From the NCBI RefSeq assembly GCF_000006445.2, contig NC_006046.2:248001-312000 (forward strand): DNA of 64,000 nt, written 5' to 3'. The notes beneath the pieces are model-generated. The model was given only the letters and a program-made list of their open reading frames with translations. It had not been told where the DNA came from and did not search any database. The position numbers were made by a program, and so were the translations under genes. Positions 18,907 through 30,500 of the stretch are shown here, one piece after another; position 1 is the stretch's first letter, and the number at the start of each line of letters is the position of its first letter. The stretch is from Debaryomyces hansenii CBS767 (Eukaryota; Ascomycota; Pichiomycetes; Serinales; Debaryomycetaceae).

Positions 18907-21699
18907 ATGACATCTGCCGTGCCGCAGAAGGACCAGTCTAAGAATATAAAGAACTTGACTATAGACACTAATGACAAGGAACCAGAACGAGGAAATATAC
19001 TGGAAAATGTGGATGAAACAAAGGAAAAGACTGTGATAGCGAAGGAGAATTCAAGAAATAATAATGAGAATACATCACTTCAACCTACACCTACACCTAG
19101 TTCCGGCAGTGATAATGCTAACACGCTGGGAGGATTTAAAGTTCCAAAGAAAAAAAATGGTACTGAAGGGAAGCAAGGAGGGAGTGGTAATGAAGCATAT
19201 ACAGCGTCACGAATAGTGTCTACTGATAATAATAATTCAGTGGGTGGCACGCCAAAGCTCAATAAGAATATAATAACAAATTTGAATAAGTCATTAAAAG
19301 CCAAGCAGAAAATCATTAATTCAAAGGAACCACATCCAAAAAACTCGACCATAATATCAGAAATCATTAATAATTCACCGAAAGCATCATCGTTCCCAAA
19401 TAACGAAAGCGAGAGCGAAAATAACTCTCACACCGTACTGGGTAATGGAATTTCGAACCCGTCCAATAATCTAAATAATTCATCCAATATTAATGTCAAC
19501 GAACAACCTAGCAAGATGAATACCAATAAGGATAAGAGTAAACGGATAGCGAAGCAAAATTCGACGAGAACAGATTTTTTTGCCGCTAAGTTGGCTAGTG
19601 CAGTAGACGACGTAGATACTTCAGATAGTGATGAAACGTTTGTTTACGAGAATAATTCTAATGACTATGATAATAACGTATCCCAAAACCCTAATAATCG
19701 GATGCCTCTTCCAAATGAAACTGCATCCATCAACGGAAGTATTGTTAATGCTGGAGGTATTGCTACTACTTTGAACAGCCCTCCAATAATGGAAGAAAAT
19801 TCGGATGGAGGTAATACGCAAGCAGAATCTATACATTCAGCACATTCTTCCAAAATACCCACCATTAGATCAACAAATAATTCCATAGCACCGGCGGATA
19901 TTAATGCTCAGTCTGATATTCTCAAGTCTAGGCCTCTGCAGCAAAGGACGGGATCGAATTATTCTATCCCACATTTACCCCCAGTGATACAAAATAATGA
20001 AGATAGATTACATCATTCAGATACAACCACAGGCAAACATAATACCATAGCATCCAACCATTCCCCTGCAAGTCCGTATGTATTGCCAAGCAAATCTCCC
20101 TCAAATCAAGGTCTTGCTGGGGCTGAAAGACCTTGTAATTACCATAGAAGCAATAGTCAACAAGCCAATACTGCGGCAGCAAGTATCAACGATGGTTATA
20201 ACGAAGATGGCTATTCATATGATGAAGTTGATGATACAGATATAATTGATGACGACTATGCAGATGATGAATATTATTCGTCCCAAAGAGTCAACGATGC
20301 TTCACAAAATAATACTTTGACTGGGTTCAATCATAATATAAATGCAAACGAAAATGGCAAGGAAGATGCTGGAAATAACAGCAAACCTAATGTGAATTCG
20401 TCACTTACCAGCAAAGTTACATCAAAAAAGAATTTCAAATCGTCTACTTCGTCCTCTAAGTTAAGATCAACAACTTCCAAGCTCTTTGATAAAAAAGGAT
20501 CACAGCCAAGACGTTATAGCATAATACCTGATGATATTGATATTGAAGATTTTGATGATGAATTAATTTATTACGACAACAACATTCGATTTCCGTATAA
20601 CAACTCCAATCAATCAAACCTTACGAACAATGTAAATTTTAATGATTCAGTGCCATCAATCAATCATAATCATAGAATTCCACACTATAGATCTTTGAAT
20701 TTAAACTTTCTGGGTAAAAGAAATAATAATCTTAAAAATAAGAGGTATTTATCAGCGGGACAACCCATTGAACCAAACAATAACAACGATACCGATACTC
20801 CCCCGAATACTTCTCATACTAAACACTTGAATAGTGACATCTTTCCATTTCCTTATCCTGAACCCCATCAAAAGTATTATTGTGATATAGATGAATATGA
20901 TGAAGAGTCACCTTTGAACGGTGGATTTCATGATGAAGAAGCACAATTTCGTTCACCAAACTCAAGAAATGTTTCAGGTCGTTCAAAACATCCATACTTA
21001 TCTGCAAGTAATGGCCACTTTTTATTACCTAGAAAAAAGTCTAACCAAACACTTAAAAGCCAAAGAGTAAATTATATTAAAAAGTTTATTTATACGCTAA
21101 TAAGTATCAGCTGTATATTATCGGTAGGATTTATAATGGGATTTTTACTCGCAACTACGAAAGAGTTAACCAACGTATCTATCAACAGTTTTGAAAATCC
21201 TATCGTTTCCCAGGATGAATTACTTTTCAATATAATAGTGGAAGCTTTTAATCCTGGATGGTTCACTGTATCTATTGATGAAGTTGAATTAGATATTTTC
21301 GCAAAAAGTGGCTATTTATCAGAGAGTATGGATTCTACAGATATTGGTTTGGAGGGGTTAGAGAAAACAAATACTGTCGAGACTGTATTATTGGGAACGG
21401 TTACTAACCTTGAATCTCCTATGACTTTCGCAGGTGGTTTCTTTACGAGAGAATTTACAAGTCAAAATGGTGAGATTAAATTATTGAGACCTGGTAGAAA
21501 TTTGACTAGTTTGGAGTTTGACAAAAACAGGAATGAATCTGAGCCTGATAATTCTGACAAATGGGAAATAATTGCGAAGAATCCATTCGACTTGATTGTC
21601 AGGGGAATTTTAAAATATAACTTACCAATGAGTAAAGTAACTAAATCTGTCGTGGTCAGTAAAGTAGGCTATATTGATCCAAATCAAGATAGTCTCTAA
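18907..21699 (+). CDS. VAC7: Vacuolar membrane protein Vac7, activator of Fab1 PI3P 5-kinase
   Basis: This 930-residue protein has a very long Asn/Ser-rich cytosolic N-terminus, then one transmembrane helix (about 728-750; FIYTLISISCILSVGFIMGF) and a C-terminal luminal domain of about 180 residues. The luminal part holds the conserved segments FNIIVEAFNPGWFTVSIDEVELDIFAKS and SDKWEIIAKNPFDLIVRGILKYNLPM, which match fungal Vac7. Vac7 sits in the vacuole membrane and raises PI(3,5)P2 by activating Fab1, controlling vacuole size and inheritance. The luminal domain has an LEA2-like beta-sandwich character in the family. The start is the first ATG, 324 bp after PFK26. Acidic patches (DDTDIIDDDYADDEYY) occur in the disordered part. 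Confidence 0.9.
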   Translation: MTSAVPQKDQSKNIKNLTIDTNDKEPERGNILENVDETKEKTVIAKENSRNNNENTSLQPTPTPSSGSDNANTLGGFKVPKKKNGTEGKQGGSGNEAYTASRIVSTDNNNSVGGTPKLNKNIITNLNKSLKAKQKIINSKEPHPKNSTIISEIINNSPKASSFPNNESESENNSHTVLGNGISNPSNNLNNSSNINVNEQPSKMNTNKDKSKRIAKQNSTRTDFFAAKLASAVDDVDTSDSDETFVYENNSNDYDNNVSQNPNNRMPLPNETASINGSIVNAGGIATTLNSPPIMEENSDGGNTQAESIHSAHSSKIPTIRSTNNSIAPADINAQSDILKSRPLQQRTGSNYSIPHLPPVIQNNEDRLHHSDTTTGKHNTIASNHSPASPYVLPSKSPSNQGLAGAERPCNYHRSNSQQANTAAASINDGYNEDGYSYDEVDDTDIIDDDYADDEYYSSQRVNDASQNNTLTGFNHNINANENGKEDAGNNSKPNVNSSLTSKVTSKKNFKSSTSSSKLRSTTSKLFDKKGSQPRRYSIIPDDIDIEDFDDELIYYDNNIRFPYNNSNQSNLTNNVNFNDSVPSINHNHRIPHYRSLNLNFLGKRNNNLKNKRYLSAGQPIEPNNNNDTDTPPNTSHTKHLNSDIFPFPYPEPHQKYYCDIDEYDEESPLNGGFHDEEAQFRSPNSRNVSGRSKHPYLSASNGHFLLPRKKSNQTLKSQRVNYIKKFIYTLISISCILSVGFIMGFLLATTKELTNVSINSFENPIVSQDELLFNIIVEAFNPGWFTVSIDEVELDIFAKSGYLSESMDSTDIGLEGLEKTNTVETVLLGTVTNLESPMTFAGGFFTREFTSQNGEIKLLRPGRNLTSLEFDKNRNESEPDNSDKWEIIAKNPFDLIVRGILKYNLPMSKVTKSVVVSKVGYIDPNQDSL

Positions 21700-21783
21700 T
21701 ACAGAAGAAGCTCTTCATCTTATAGTATTTAATTATTGAACTAAATTACTGTATTATTATGAATCTACTAAGAATATACACTC

Positions 21784-23487
21784 TTAACTTCTCAATATCT
21801 TATTATACAAATCATCACTTCTATTATGAATTCTTGGCTCTAATCTGACTTTAAACAATTTCGGCTCAAATGAAATGGCATTTGGATTTGAATTGTTTTT
21901 AAAAGGGTCCAATTCCATTAAAAACTTATTTGATGTCGGTCTTCGAATTTGGAACGTTAAAATCATTCGACAAGTCAAGGTATATAGCTCCTTAAATGCC
22001 AAATGATTTCCAGAGCACATACGAGAACCAGCTCCAAAGGAAAAATGGCTAATTTCATATTTGGATAACACTAAACCCGTTATCAGATCTAACCACCTTT
22101 CAGGTATGAAACGCATTGGGTCTTTGTAAATATTGGGATCATGATTTGCTGCATAAGAATTCATAAATAATATGGAATTCTTGGGTATAATGGCATCCTT
22201 ATATGTAATATCCTTAGTTGTAATACGCGGCAATCCTAGAGGTAAGACGGTAAAATATCTAAGAGTTTCTTTAATTAGTGCAATGACATAAGAACAATCC
22301 ATTACAATTGCAGCATTATCCCATGCTGTACATATGTTATTTTTATTTCTAGACATCATTTCTTCAAACGCTTTACGTTGGTAAATGTATCCAGTAGTAG
22401 GCTGCGATAATTGGCCCATTAAATGATTAAAATTCAAAGAGGTATTATCCAATCCAGCACTAACCATCGTTAAGCAAATACTCTGAAGCTCAGCGGATGT
22501 CAATTTCAGCGTCAATTCCATGTTCTTTATAGCGACACCAACAAGACTATTTGATGAATCTACATCGCCTTCCAAGATTTTTTCTTGCAACTGTTGAAAT
22601 AGCTTATTCATATAAGCGTCTCTCCTATTCCTGTAATGTTGAGCTTGCATGCTTTTTCCAAATGGTAAGTATCTTAGTATTGGAATATAGTCTTGTAAGT
22701 TAGAAACAGGAGCTCTAAACTTCATGATATTGCTTTCCACTTCGATAATTTCCTTTGCAAGATCTGCTTCTGAATCATATACATCCAAATGCAAGCCATA
22801 GGTTAAGAATATAGCACTTCTTAAAGAATATAATTGAGCATAACACAACAAGTCAATATCTGATATAATTGTTCTGGTATACCTATAATTATTGCAGGAA
22901 GGAGGGCCAAATAATTCTCTATTATTTTGTATGATATTCTTAATAGTAAATTTTGTTTCGTTATCAATTACACTTGATAGGTTATTAACACTTTTTTGAT
23001 TTAGACTTTGAGATATAACTTTCTTCTTCCTTTTATACGAAGGACCAGAAGGTGTTGAACCAACTGTAAACCCTTGAGTTGCAGAAACAATCCCGTGGAA
23101 GATATATTGTACTGGTCTAGAATTATTAGAACAAGAATGCTTGGTCCATAAAATGTTAACATCTTCAAATGAATTAACGACAATTATTCTCTTAAACCCT
23201 AACCTAATTTGAAATATACTGGCATTATATTTGTTTGCCCATTGAATATATACTAAAGCGGGATTATTGAGAACTTGGAATAAGTTTCCAACTATAGGAT
23301 AGCCTGGGATAGCAAAAATCCCTTTAATTTTGAGTGGAACACCAATTCCTAAGACAAGATCCATGAATATGCTTAATAAGAATATAGCAAATATTATATT
23401 TAGAAGGTTAAGGATCTTATAGTTCCAAAAAGTAATTAGTAGTCTTATGAAATCAAAAATTGCGGAACCCATGGTTGCAAATACCAT
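21784..23487 (-). CDS. Cytochrome P450, CYP504 (phenylacetate hydroxylase)-like
   Basis: This 567-residue microsomal P450 has an N-terminal hydrophobic anchor (about 20-50), then GYPIVGN, a Pro/Gly hinge. The I-helix reads SAGLDNTS (about 342) and the ExxR motif is KETLR (about 405). The heme loop FSFGAGSRMCSG carries thiolate Cys491. The segment SRPVQYIFHGIVSATQGFTV, followed by a Lys/Arg-rich stretch, resembles the CYP504 family. Its best known member is Aspergillus PhacA, which makes 2-hydroxyphenylacetate. Substrate assignment is inference. The I-helix has Asn between the Asp and Thr of the usual AGxDT (AGLDNT), an oddity that may affect oxygen activation. ATG 23487 is used; ATG 23472 is an alternative. 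Dit2/CYP56 is less likely because the CYP504-like block is distinctive. Confidence 0.8.
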   Translation of the reverse strand: MVFATMGSAIFDFIRLLITFWNYKILNLLNIIFAIFLLSIFMDLVLGIGVPLKIKGIFAIPGYPIVGNLFQVLNNPALVYIQWANKYNASIFQIRLGFKRIIVVNSFEDVNILWTKHSCSNNSRPVQYIFHGIVSATQGFTVGSTPSGPSYKRKKKVISQSLNQKSVNNLSSVIDNETKFTIKNIIQNNRELFGPPSCNNYRYTRTIISDIDLLCYAQLYSLRSAIFLTYGLHLDVYDSEADLAKEIIEVESNIMKFRAPVSNLQDYIPILRYLPFGKSMQAQHYRNRRDAYMNKLFQQLQEKILEGDVDSSNSLVGVAIKNMELTLKLTSAELQSICLTMVSAGLDNTSLNFNHLMGQLSQPTTGYIYQRKAFEEMMSRNKNNICTAWDNAAIVMDCSYVIALIKETLRYFTVLPLGLPRITTKDITYKDAIIPKNSILFMNSYAANHDPNIYKDPMRFIPERWLDLITGLVLSKYEISHFSFGAGSRMCSGNHLAFKELYTLTCRMILTFQIRRPTSNKFLMELDPFKNNSNPNAISFEPKLFKVRLEPRIHNRSDDLYNKILRS

Positions 23488-23862
23488 GGTAAACCAAACA
23501 ACTTAAATATTTCCTCAATTGATTCAAATGAGAAGGTAATAATCACCAAGTTATAATGTTTGATAAAACATACTAGAGGAAATAAATCTGTATGATAAAA
23601 CAGAACAGCGTATTTGCAAAAAATATGTAAGTGATATTTTATTGAGCCGCATGGTTCCAAATTGACCACAAACTAGGTTTGCCATTCTCAATTAAATTAG
23701 AGCTTTACATGGTACATTAATGACATCGTTACAAAAGACGTAGTACATTGTATTAAGTACATGTTGAAATTAAAACTAATTTAACCATAGAAAATTATAA
23801 TTTAGCGAAACGAACTGAATCCAAGAGGATTGAAGAAAATACCTGATATAATAAACAGTATA
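23488..23862. other. P450 gene upstream region and GAM1 3' flank
   Basis: This is AT-rich intergenic sequence between tandem minus-strand genes. A 74-codon frame extends into the P450 start but has no support. No motif is recognised. Confidence 0.45.
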
Positions 23863-26718
23863 TTACCATTTAAGAGTGAACTGTTTGTCAAACGCACCAT
23901 CCTTGCTATCTTTATTCAAATCGGTAACAAATAATGTTGAGTTTTCATAGGTGTACGTTACATCTTTACCCTCAAAAGTGACCGAATCGGGCTTTTCGTT
24001 TACTCCAAGAATAGTGATATTAGACAATGGTTCGGATATCTTATAATCACCATATGGCGAAGATACTATAGTATTGTTTAAAGCCACAAAGTTAACGAAT
24101 AAAGAAGATTCAACTTCTTGAGACTCACCATCGTCAAGATACAATTTTCCACTAGCACCACCATTTTTATCTAAAGCAACAATCAACCCGAAGGGATTTT
24201 TTCTACTTTGTGCAATCGTATATCCTGGTTCTTGGGTTGGTAGGATATTACCACCTCTAATATGTAATGGTATATGTCCTAATGGGGCTTCTAATGTTTC
24301 ATTTTTACCTGCCTGGAAATCCACTTGTTCATGAGTGTACCAGTCGTAGTAAATTTCTGTTATTCCACTACCAGGGAAAACACCTTTAACAGTCTCAACA
24401 CTTGGTTCTAAAACAGGGGTAACTAACAAGGCATCACCAACAAAGAATTGAGTATCAACAGTACTTAAGTTACGCTGATTTGGAAATTCCCAGGATAATG
24501 CACGCAAAACTGGTAAGCCACTTTCATGTGATTCATGAAGCAAACTATAGTAGTATGGCAATAATAAGTAACGGATATTCATGGTAATCTTTGTCGCGTC
24601 GGTAACACTTGACCAGACATAAGGCTCCTGAGATATAGCACCTAAAGTATTGTGGTTTCTGTAGAAAGGAAAGAATGACCCTAGTTGCATCCACCTAGAA
24701 CATAACTCAGAATCAGTGTTACTATTGAAACCACAAACATCAACACCAAAAAATGGAATACCAGACATTCCCATACTCAAAGCTTGTGGAATTGAGAAGT
24801 ACATCCAGGCCCAATCAGCTGTGTTATCACCTCCCCAATGAGCAGCATGTTTCCCTGAACCTGCAAAAGTGGCCCTAGAAAGGATGAATGGTCTCTTATT
24901 AGGAATAGCTTCTAATAACGCATTATAAGTAGCATTCACTTCCATATAACCGTATAAGTTATGCACATCATATTCAATCGTACCATCATAATGAGTTGCG
25001 TTAGGAGAAATTGCATGCGTTGCTAAATCATGGTCACCTTGCGCATGGTTGATTGCATATGGTGGATAGTTAATATTACCTTTACCGGGAGCGATAGTAT
25101 TTTGAGAATCTGAAATGGAAGTAGAAGACGAAGCAGCTGAAGATGTCGAAGAAGCTTTTTGTTGAATGGATGAATATTCAGACGCATTACTTTGCTCAAA
25201 TCCTTTTGGATAAGTATCAGAAACATCACCATATTCAAAATTAGGTTTCGCAGGATTCTGAAGGTAACCCTCTGAACCACAAGAACCTACGCAGAAACTG
25301 GAAGCCTCATTCATGTCACACCAGAGGCCATCAAATTGAACCTTATCGTAAAAGTCTTTTATTGTCTTGGTCCAGAATTCTTGACTTTTTGGAGCCAAGA
25401 AATCTGGAAAGGCAGTGAAGCCTGGCCAAACAGAACCTATGTATAATGAGCCATCAGGATTTTTCAAGAATGAATCTGATTCGTTACCATTATGAAATAT
25501 TTCATAAATGTCACTGGCATTATTTGGATTTGGAACATAGATTCCGGCATCAAACATTGGAATATAATGTTGATCAGTTCCATGTATATCATCAATGAAC
25601 TTCTTAAATTTATCTAATGGGTATCTATGAGGATCAGTGGTAAAATCTTTATATCCATCCATATAATCAATATCGGACCAGATTGTTTCTAACGGAATAT
25701 CAAATTTTTTGAAGTTTGAAACAACCTCTTCTAATTCTTCAATAGTATCATAGCCCCACCTACACTGATGGTACCCAAGTGCCCAGTATGGTTGAAGTGC
25801 TGGCAAACCGATTTCGTGAACATATTGCTTTATAACGTCTTTCGGTTCTGGACCGCTAAAGAAATATAAATCAACAACTCCACTCAAGGCTCTCCATGTT
25901 AATGCCTCCTCTTCAACAACGACTTCCTGAATTGCTGAAGTTCTCCAATATACACTATGTGCCGTATTTGAATCATATCTATGATCCATATACACTGGAT
26001 GAACACCATATATATTACCGTCAATTGGGTCTCCAACATCATTGGCGAACAAGGTCTTAACAACACCTGGCTCATTTATTGATCCATGAATCGACTCACC
26101 AAGGCCAGTAACGACATGGTCCTTAGGTAACGTTGTGTTGAATTGAATAAATTGATTAGAGTACACTAATGGATTACCAATTGTAGAGAATAAAACCTCA
26201 CCGGTGGAAGACCTGATCACTGAGAAACCAAAGTTCTTCTCTTGGTATTTAAATACCAAATCAGATGTATCAAAAGTGACATTGTTAGATTCAATGCGAG
26301 GTTTTGCAATAAGATCCTCTGGCAAAACAAAAACATCTGTCAAATTGGCCGGCTCAATATGAACATGTAAACGAGAATCTGCTTGATATTCAACCAACAA
26401 GTTCAAGCAATCAAAGTCGTACCCGTATATATTAGTAGCTTCATTCAACTTTAGAATACCCGCGAGACCATGAGCAGTTTGGGAAACATTGACCAAATCA
26501 TAACCCTTTGCAACTGCATTAGCATCCACTGCAGTGTCATTTAAAATATTTGGTGTCTGTGCAACACCCCAAGTCATTTCATCCAGAATAGTAGCTCTAG
26601 AGGATTCATCAAAAGTTGACGAAGCCTTATTCAGGTTAGATTCTGTAGCAATAGGACTCCCACATACAGTGGAGATGAGCCCCAAGCCTATAAAATTAAC
26701 AAAAGTCAGTAAATGCAT
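23863..26718 (-). CDS. GAM1: Secreted GH31 glucoamylase/alpha-glucosidase (Gam1/Gca1)
   Basis: This 951-residue extracellular enzyme releases glucose from starch, maltose and maltooligosaccharides. The first 20 or so residues (MHLLTFVNFIGLGLISTVCG) are a signal peptide. The GH31 catalytic nucleophile is Asp468 in LWCDMNEASSF. The acid-base region follows in the RPFILSRATFAGSGKHAAHWGGDN block. A Ser/Ala-rich linker (QQKASSTSSAASSSTSIS) interrupts the domain. Many N-glycosylation sequons are present. Length and blocks such as DVGDPIDGNIYGVHPVY and CRWGYDTIEELEEVV match the Schwanniomyces occidentalis GAM1 enzyme closely, which supports a Debaryomyces-type host. The start is the first ATG, directly followed by the signal peptide. 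Carbon-source control is likely, but no clear Mig1 site was found upstream. Confidence 0.95.
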   Translation of the reverse strand: MHLLTFVNFIGLGLISTVCGSPIATESNLNKASSTFDESSRATILDEMTWGVAQTPNILNDTAVDANAVAKGYDLVNVSQTAHGLAGILKLNEATNIYGYDFDCLNLLVEYQADSRLHVHIEPANLTDVFVLPEDLIAKPRIESNNVTFDTSDLVFKYQEKNFGFSVIRSSTGEVLFSTIGNPLVYSNQFIQFNTTLPKDHVVTGLGESIHGSINEPGVVKTLFANDVGDPIDGNIYGVHPVYMDHRYDSNTAHSVYWRTSAIQEVVVEEEALTWRALSGVVDLYFFSGPEPKDVIKQYVHEIGLPALQPYWALGYHQCRWGYDTIEELEEVVSNFKKFDIPLETIWSDIDYMDGYKDFTTDPHRYPLDKFKKFIDDIHGTDQHYIPMFDAGIYVPNPNNASDIYEIFHNGNESDSFLKNPDGSLYIGSVWPGFTAFPDFLAPKSQEFWTKTIKDFYDKVQFDGLWCDMNEASSFCVGSCGSEGYLQNPAKPNFEYGDVSDTYPKGFEQSNASEYSSIQQKASSTSSAASSSTSISDSQNTIAPGKGNINYPPYAINHAQGDHDLATHAISPNATHYDGTIEYDVHNLYGYMEVNATYNALLEAIPNKRPFILSRATFAGSGKHAAHWGGDNTADWAWMYFSIPQALSMGMSGIPFFGVDVCGFNSNTDSELCSRWMQLGSFFPFYRNHNTLGAISQEPYVWSSVTDATKITMNIRYLLLPYYYSLLHESHESGLPVLRALSWEFPNQRNLSTVDTQFFVGDALLVTPVLEPSVETVKGVFPGSGITEIYYDWYTHEQVDFQAGKNETLEAPLGHIPLHIRGGNILPTQEPGYTIAQSRKNPFGLIVALDKNGGASGKLYLDDGESQEVESSLFVNFVALNNTIVSSPYGDYKISEPLSNITILGVNEKPDSVTFEGKDVTYTYENSTLFVTDLNKDSKDGAFDKQFTLKW

Positions 26719-27597
26719 TAGAATTTACTTCGTTATCTTATTATGGTTTGTTTCAAAAATTAGAGCCATAATACCCTCTTTATATAGTTTTTCCGTCAAG
26801 TTACTTTGTCTACAAGTTTTATTTCGGAACTTTCTCCATTCTCTTGAGGAGATATATTTGCAATTTTCCAATGGAGCACTTCATAAGACGCACAATTACA
26901 GCATTTTCTATAGTTCCCTTCAATCACGGATAAACTTTATTGGATGAAAAACCCTATTTTTCATTTTTCTATTGTAAATTAATTGCAGCACTCAATTATT
27001 GCATAATTTTTGGTGAAAGGCACCATTGTTGCACAAATGACTCCGCAACTTCCTTCCTCGGTGTATTGTGGAGAAATAATTGTTTTCAAAAAGCATTTAC
27101 GATACGGTTTTCTATGATTTTCCGATTTCGTGACGGATGATAAAGTATGTCTTTTGAATCATACGGTCCAATGATCTATCCGATAATACTTATGTATAGA
27201 CCTGAAAACACATCATGGTAAACAATTCGAATTTCATGAGGTATTTTACTGAAACTGTTGTCGTTTAATACGAGTACACATACTAATAGTAATTTCGGCA
27301 TAATGATCGCTGTATTGATCGGGTGATTTGACTAGATAAGCTTATGTCTCAACGGATTAGATTCAGTAAATAGCGATTTAGTGACTATTGTGTGACATAT
27401 ATGCGCCATAATACTACTAACCGAATACTACTAACGGAATACTCGGGGACAATAACATGCATACAATAGTTGCTAGTTCATAAATTTTGCTGTGGAGATT
27501 TACGGATATTCTAGCGAAAAGTGAAGCGAGATGTTACAACAAGATATCCATAAAACAAACATAATAATACTAAAGGATATACAATGATAATACAAAT
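26719..27597. other. GAM1 upstream region and SYP1 3' flank
   Basis: This 0.88 kb AT-rich region is the GAM1 promoter. A GATAAG core at 27335-27340 lies in a near-palindrome (AGATAAGCTTATGT). At about 27410-27445 the phrase ACTACTAACCGAATACT is partly repeated (ACTACTAACGGAATACT). The short plus-strand frame at 26940-27140 has no support. Confidence 0.5.
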
Positions 27598-30500
27598 TTA
27601 GCTATGGCTACTATAGCTACCTGTAATTAAATTTTTAACACAGGGGATTGGTTCATTTCTGTAATTCAAGATATTTGACTGATGGGGCGGATCATGAATA
27701 GAGAACTTCACCTGTATTCCAGATTCGTGTTCCGAACCTACACCATTTGTAGCAAATCTAGCAATCAATTTCTCTTCCAAGTTGTTAGTAGATAAATTTA
27801 AGGGTTGGGTGTATCTCCAAGTGATCCTGTTCTTATCCTTGTTGAAGGAACCTTGCGGCCTTGAAGAAGCATTTATAGTTTCGCACGACGAGTCTAATGC
27901 CACCGATATTACCAAGTTGTTAAGAACTAAGTTACTCGAATAGTTTGGATTCAATTTTAAACTTATCATTAATGACGATTGGTGGTTTTCAAATTTCCAA
28001 ATTTGTTGAATTAAAACAGGAACTTCCTCAAAAGTGATGCTCTTCAAATATTTCATACCACCTAAGGTCTTGGATACTATTAATTCGGGGTTAATGTTGA
28101 ATTCTTCGTTACTTAATTTCTCAATATATGTGTTATTCAAGATAATCTTATCAAATTGATTAGGAATTCTAATAATAATAGGTTCAATTTGTTCATTTAA
28201 CTGCTTTTTGTAGTTGAACGCAATTTCCCCTATTATTTGGGATTTCATCAATTGGTCGTTCTTAATATTAACATTTATGACTTCGGCAATTGATGAATTC
28301 AATCCATTGGATTCAACGTAACTCGTGGAATCAAAGTGCTTAAAATAATCACTATTTCTCAACAAAGAATTGCCTGTATCCTGACTTACTAATGTAGGTT
28401 GTTGAATAACCGAGGCTCTTGCATTAGGTAAATTGTGGAACATTTGCGAATGAATGTCTCTTCTATTTGCTCTAGAATCGGTAGAATTACTAGGAACGGA
28501 TACTAAACTTGGTACATCCTTAGGAGAAGAAGTGCCTTGATTTCTAAGAGAGGGTTCACGGTGAAGAACCTTTCTTGCTTTAGGTGGAGGAGGTGGCAAA
28601 CCACTACCCTTTTGCTGCAACAATTCGGCATTTTGTTGGTTTTCTTGTTGGTACTGGGGTGGTTGTTTTTGTTGTTGAGGTATGAACTGCTGAGCTTCTT
28701 GATTTTCCTGTTGACGTTGGAATGATGGTTGTTGGTATTGTTGGGTGTTTTGATATTGTTCTGGAGGATATTCATATTGATCCTGTTCTTGTGGTTCATA
28801 TTGTTGAAATTGTTGTGGTGATTGTTGTGGTGTTTGTTGTTGTTGATTCTGTTGTAACGCTTGCTCTTGTTGTGGTTGTTCTTGTTGTTGATGGTGATAC
28901 ATACTACCCATAGTTGCAGCACCAGCAATACCTGCACCTGATGCAACGGCGGCATCTCTCAAGAAATGATTATTACCATTGGACCCAGAATTATCATCGA
29001 TATTAAGTTCACCTACCTTTTCCTCAAAAATGTTTTCTTGTTGCTTTGGTGTAGCATTCATAGAGTTTTCTTCATCACCAGCTTCAAAACTATATTTACC
29101 GGCACTACTTTGACTTAACCTGCCTGCGTGTCTTCCATTGTCATGTTGTCCGACAGATAATAAGCCAGATGGATCCTGAGCTTGTTGCTGATATTGAGTT
29201 TCTGTTTCATTAGGAAATCTGTCCACACTTGGAGAACCATTTTCAGGTCCACCTAAGGAATGTCTTTGCAACATTGATAATCTATTTCCTTTATTGTTTG
29301 GGTCCTCAAAGTCATCGTCAGATGTTTCAGACTCATATTTAACTACATTTGGAGAATCAGCGACTTGATGATTTTCAGAAATAGGCTTTGGAGTTAATGG
29401 CGCAGTATTCAAAGAGGCCATTTGTGGTTGTTGGACTTGTTGTTTTTGAACCTGTTGTTGTTGGACTTGTTGTTGTGGAACCTGCAGTTGTGACCTTGGA
29501 TCAATAACCTTCTGAATTGGTTGTTGTTGTTGCTGTTGTTGTTGTTGTATTGGTTTTTCTTGATATTGCTGTGAGCTATGAGGTTGAGCAGTATTTGGAT
29601 CTAATTCGGAAAGTCTTCTTGAATCTCTTACAGAAGAAGTTCTGTTAACGTTATTTTGTGCTAAATTATCAATTGAATCAGTTGACTTATTCAATCTTGC
29701 ATTGTTGTTGACAGATGACGTAATTGATTCAGTTTCTGGAATTGTACCCCCCCCTAAACCACTTGTCCTTTTCAGCTTATTTTTACGACCAAAAATGGAT
29801 CCCATTTTGGATTTCAATTTCGATGGCTTTTTCAGGTTTGTATTCGCTGAACCTGATGTTGCGGACGAGTTCATGGAGTTCAAATCACTATGGCTTACTT
29901 GTCTCGATTGTCTTGGATTAGTCCTCGAACCGGGTACACCCCCAAGTGGAGCCAGAGAGGCCGGGGAAAAATCCTTCTTTTGCAACAAGTACTGCAAATA
30001 ACTAGTCATTTCTGTATCAATCTTATATCCGTTCAAGACATAATTAACCGAATTTTCGTTATTCGATAAGTTCTTGGTGTATTTAGTATTCAATCCGTTC
30101 AACAAACTGTAACTGACATCAAATAATAGTTGGGCTTCAAACTTTTTGAAATTTTCAAAATTATCGAAAATTTGTGGCGCCTTCATATTCCATTGCATCT
30201 CGGCATTGCTACCGCTACTTGATAAATCACTGCTAATCTCTTGCAACTCCTGCGAATTCACTAATAACTCGGAATAACGAACATCCTTCTGAAATACGTC
30301 CTTTAATGGTCCAATTGCTTCCAACTTCAAGCTTTTGAATAATGCTTCGTTAGAATGGATCTCCACCTGTAATGAACTCAATAAACAATTCCAAATCTTA
30401 TGAAATCCTTCATATTCCTTGTTCTGTTGTTGTCCAAATATTTTCGATCCATTCTGCAATAACTGATTGAGCGCCTGGTTGTTACGTTGCAACACTTGAG

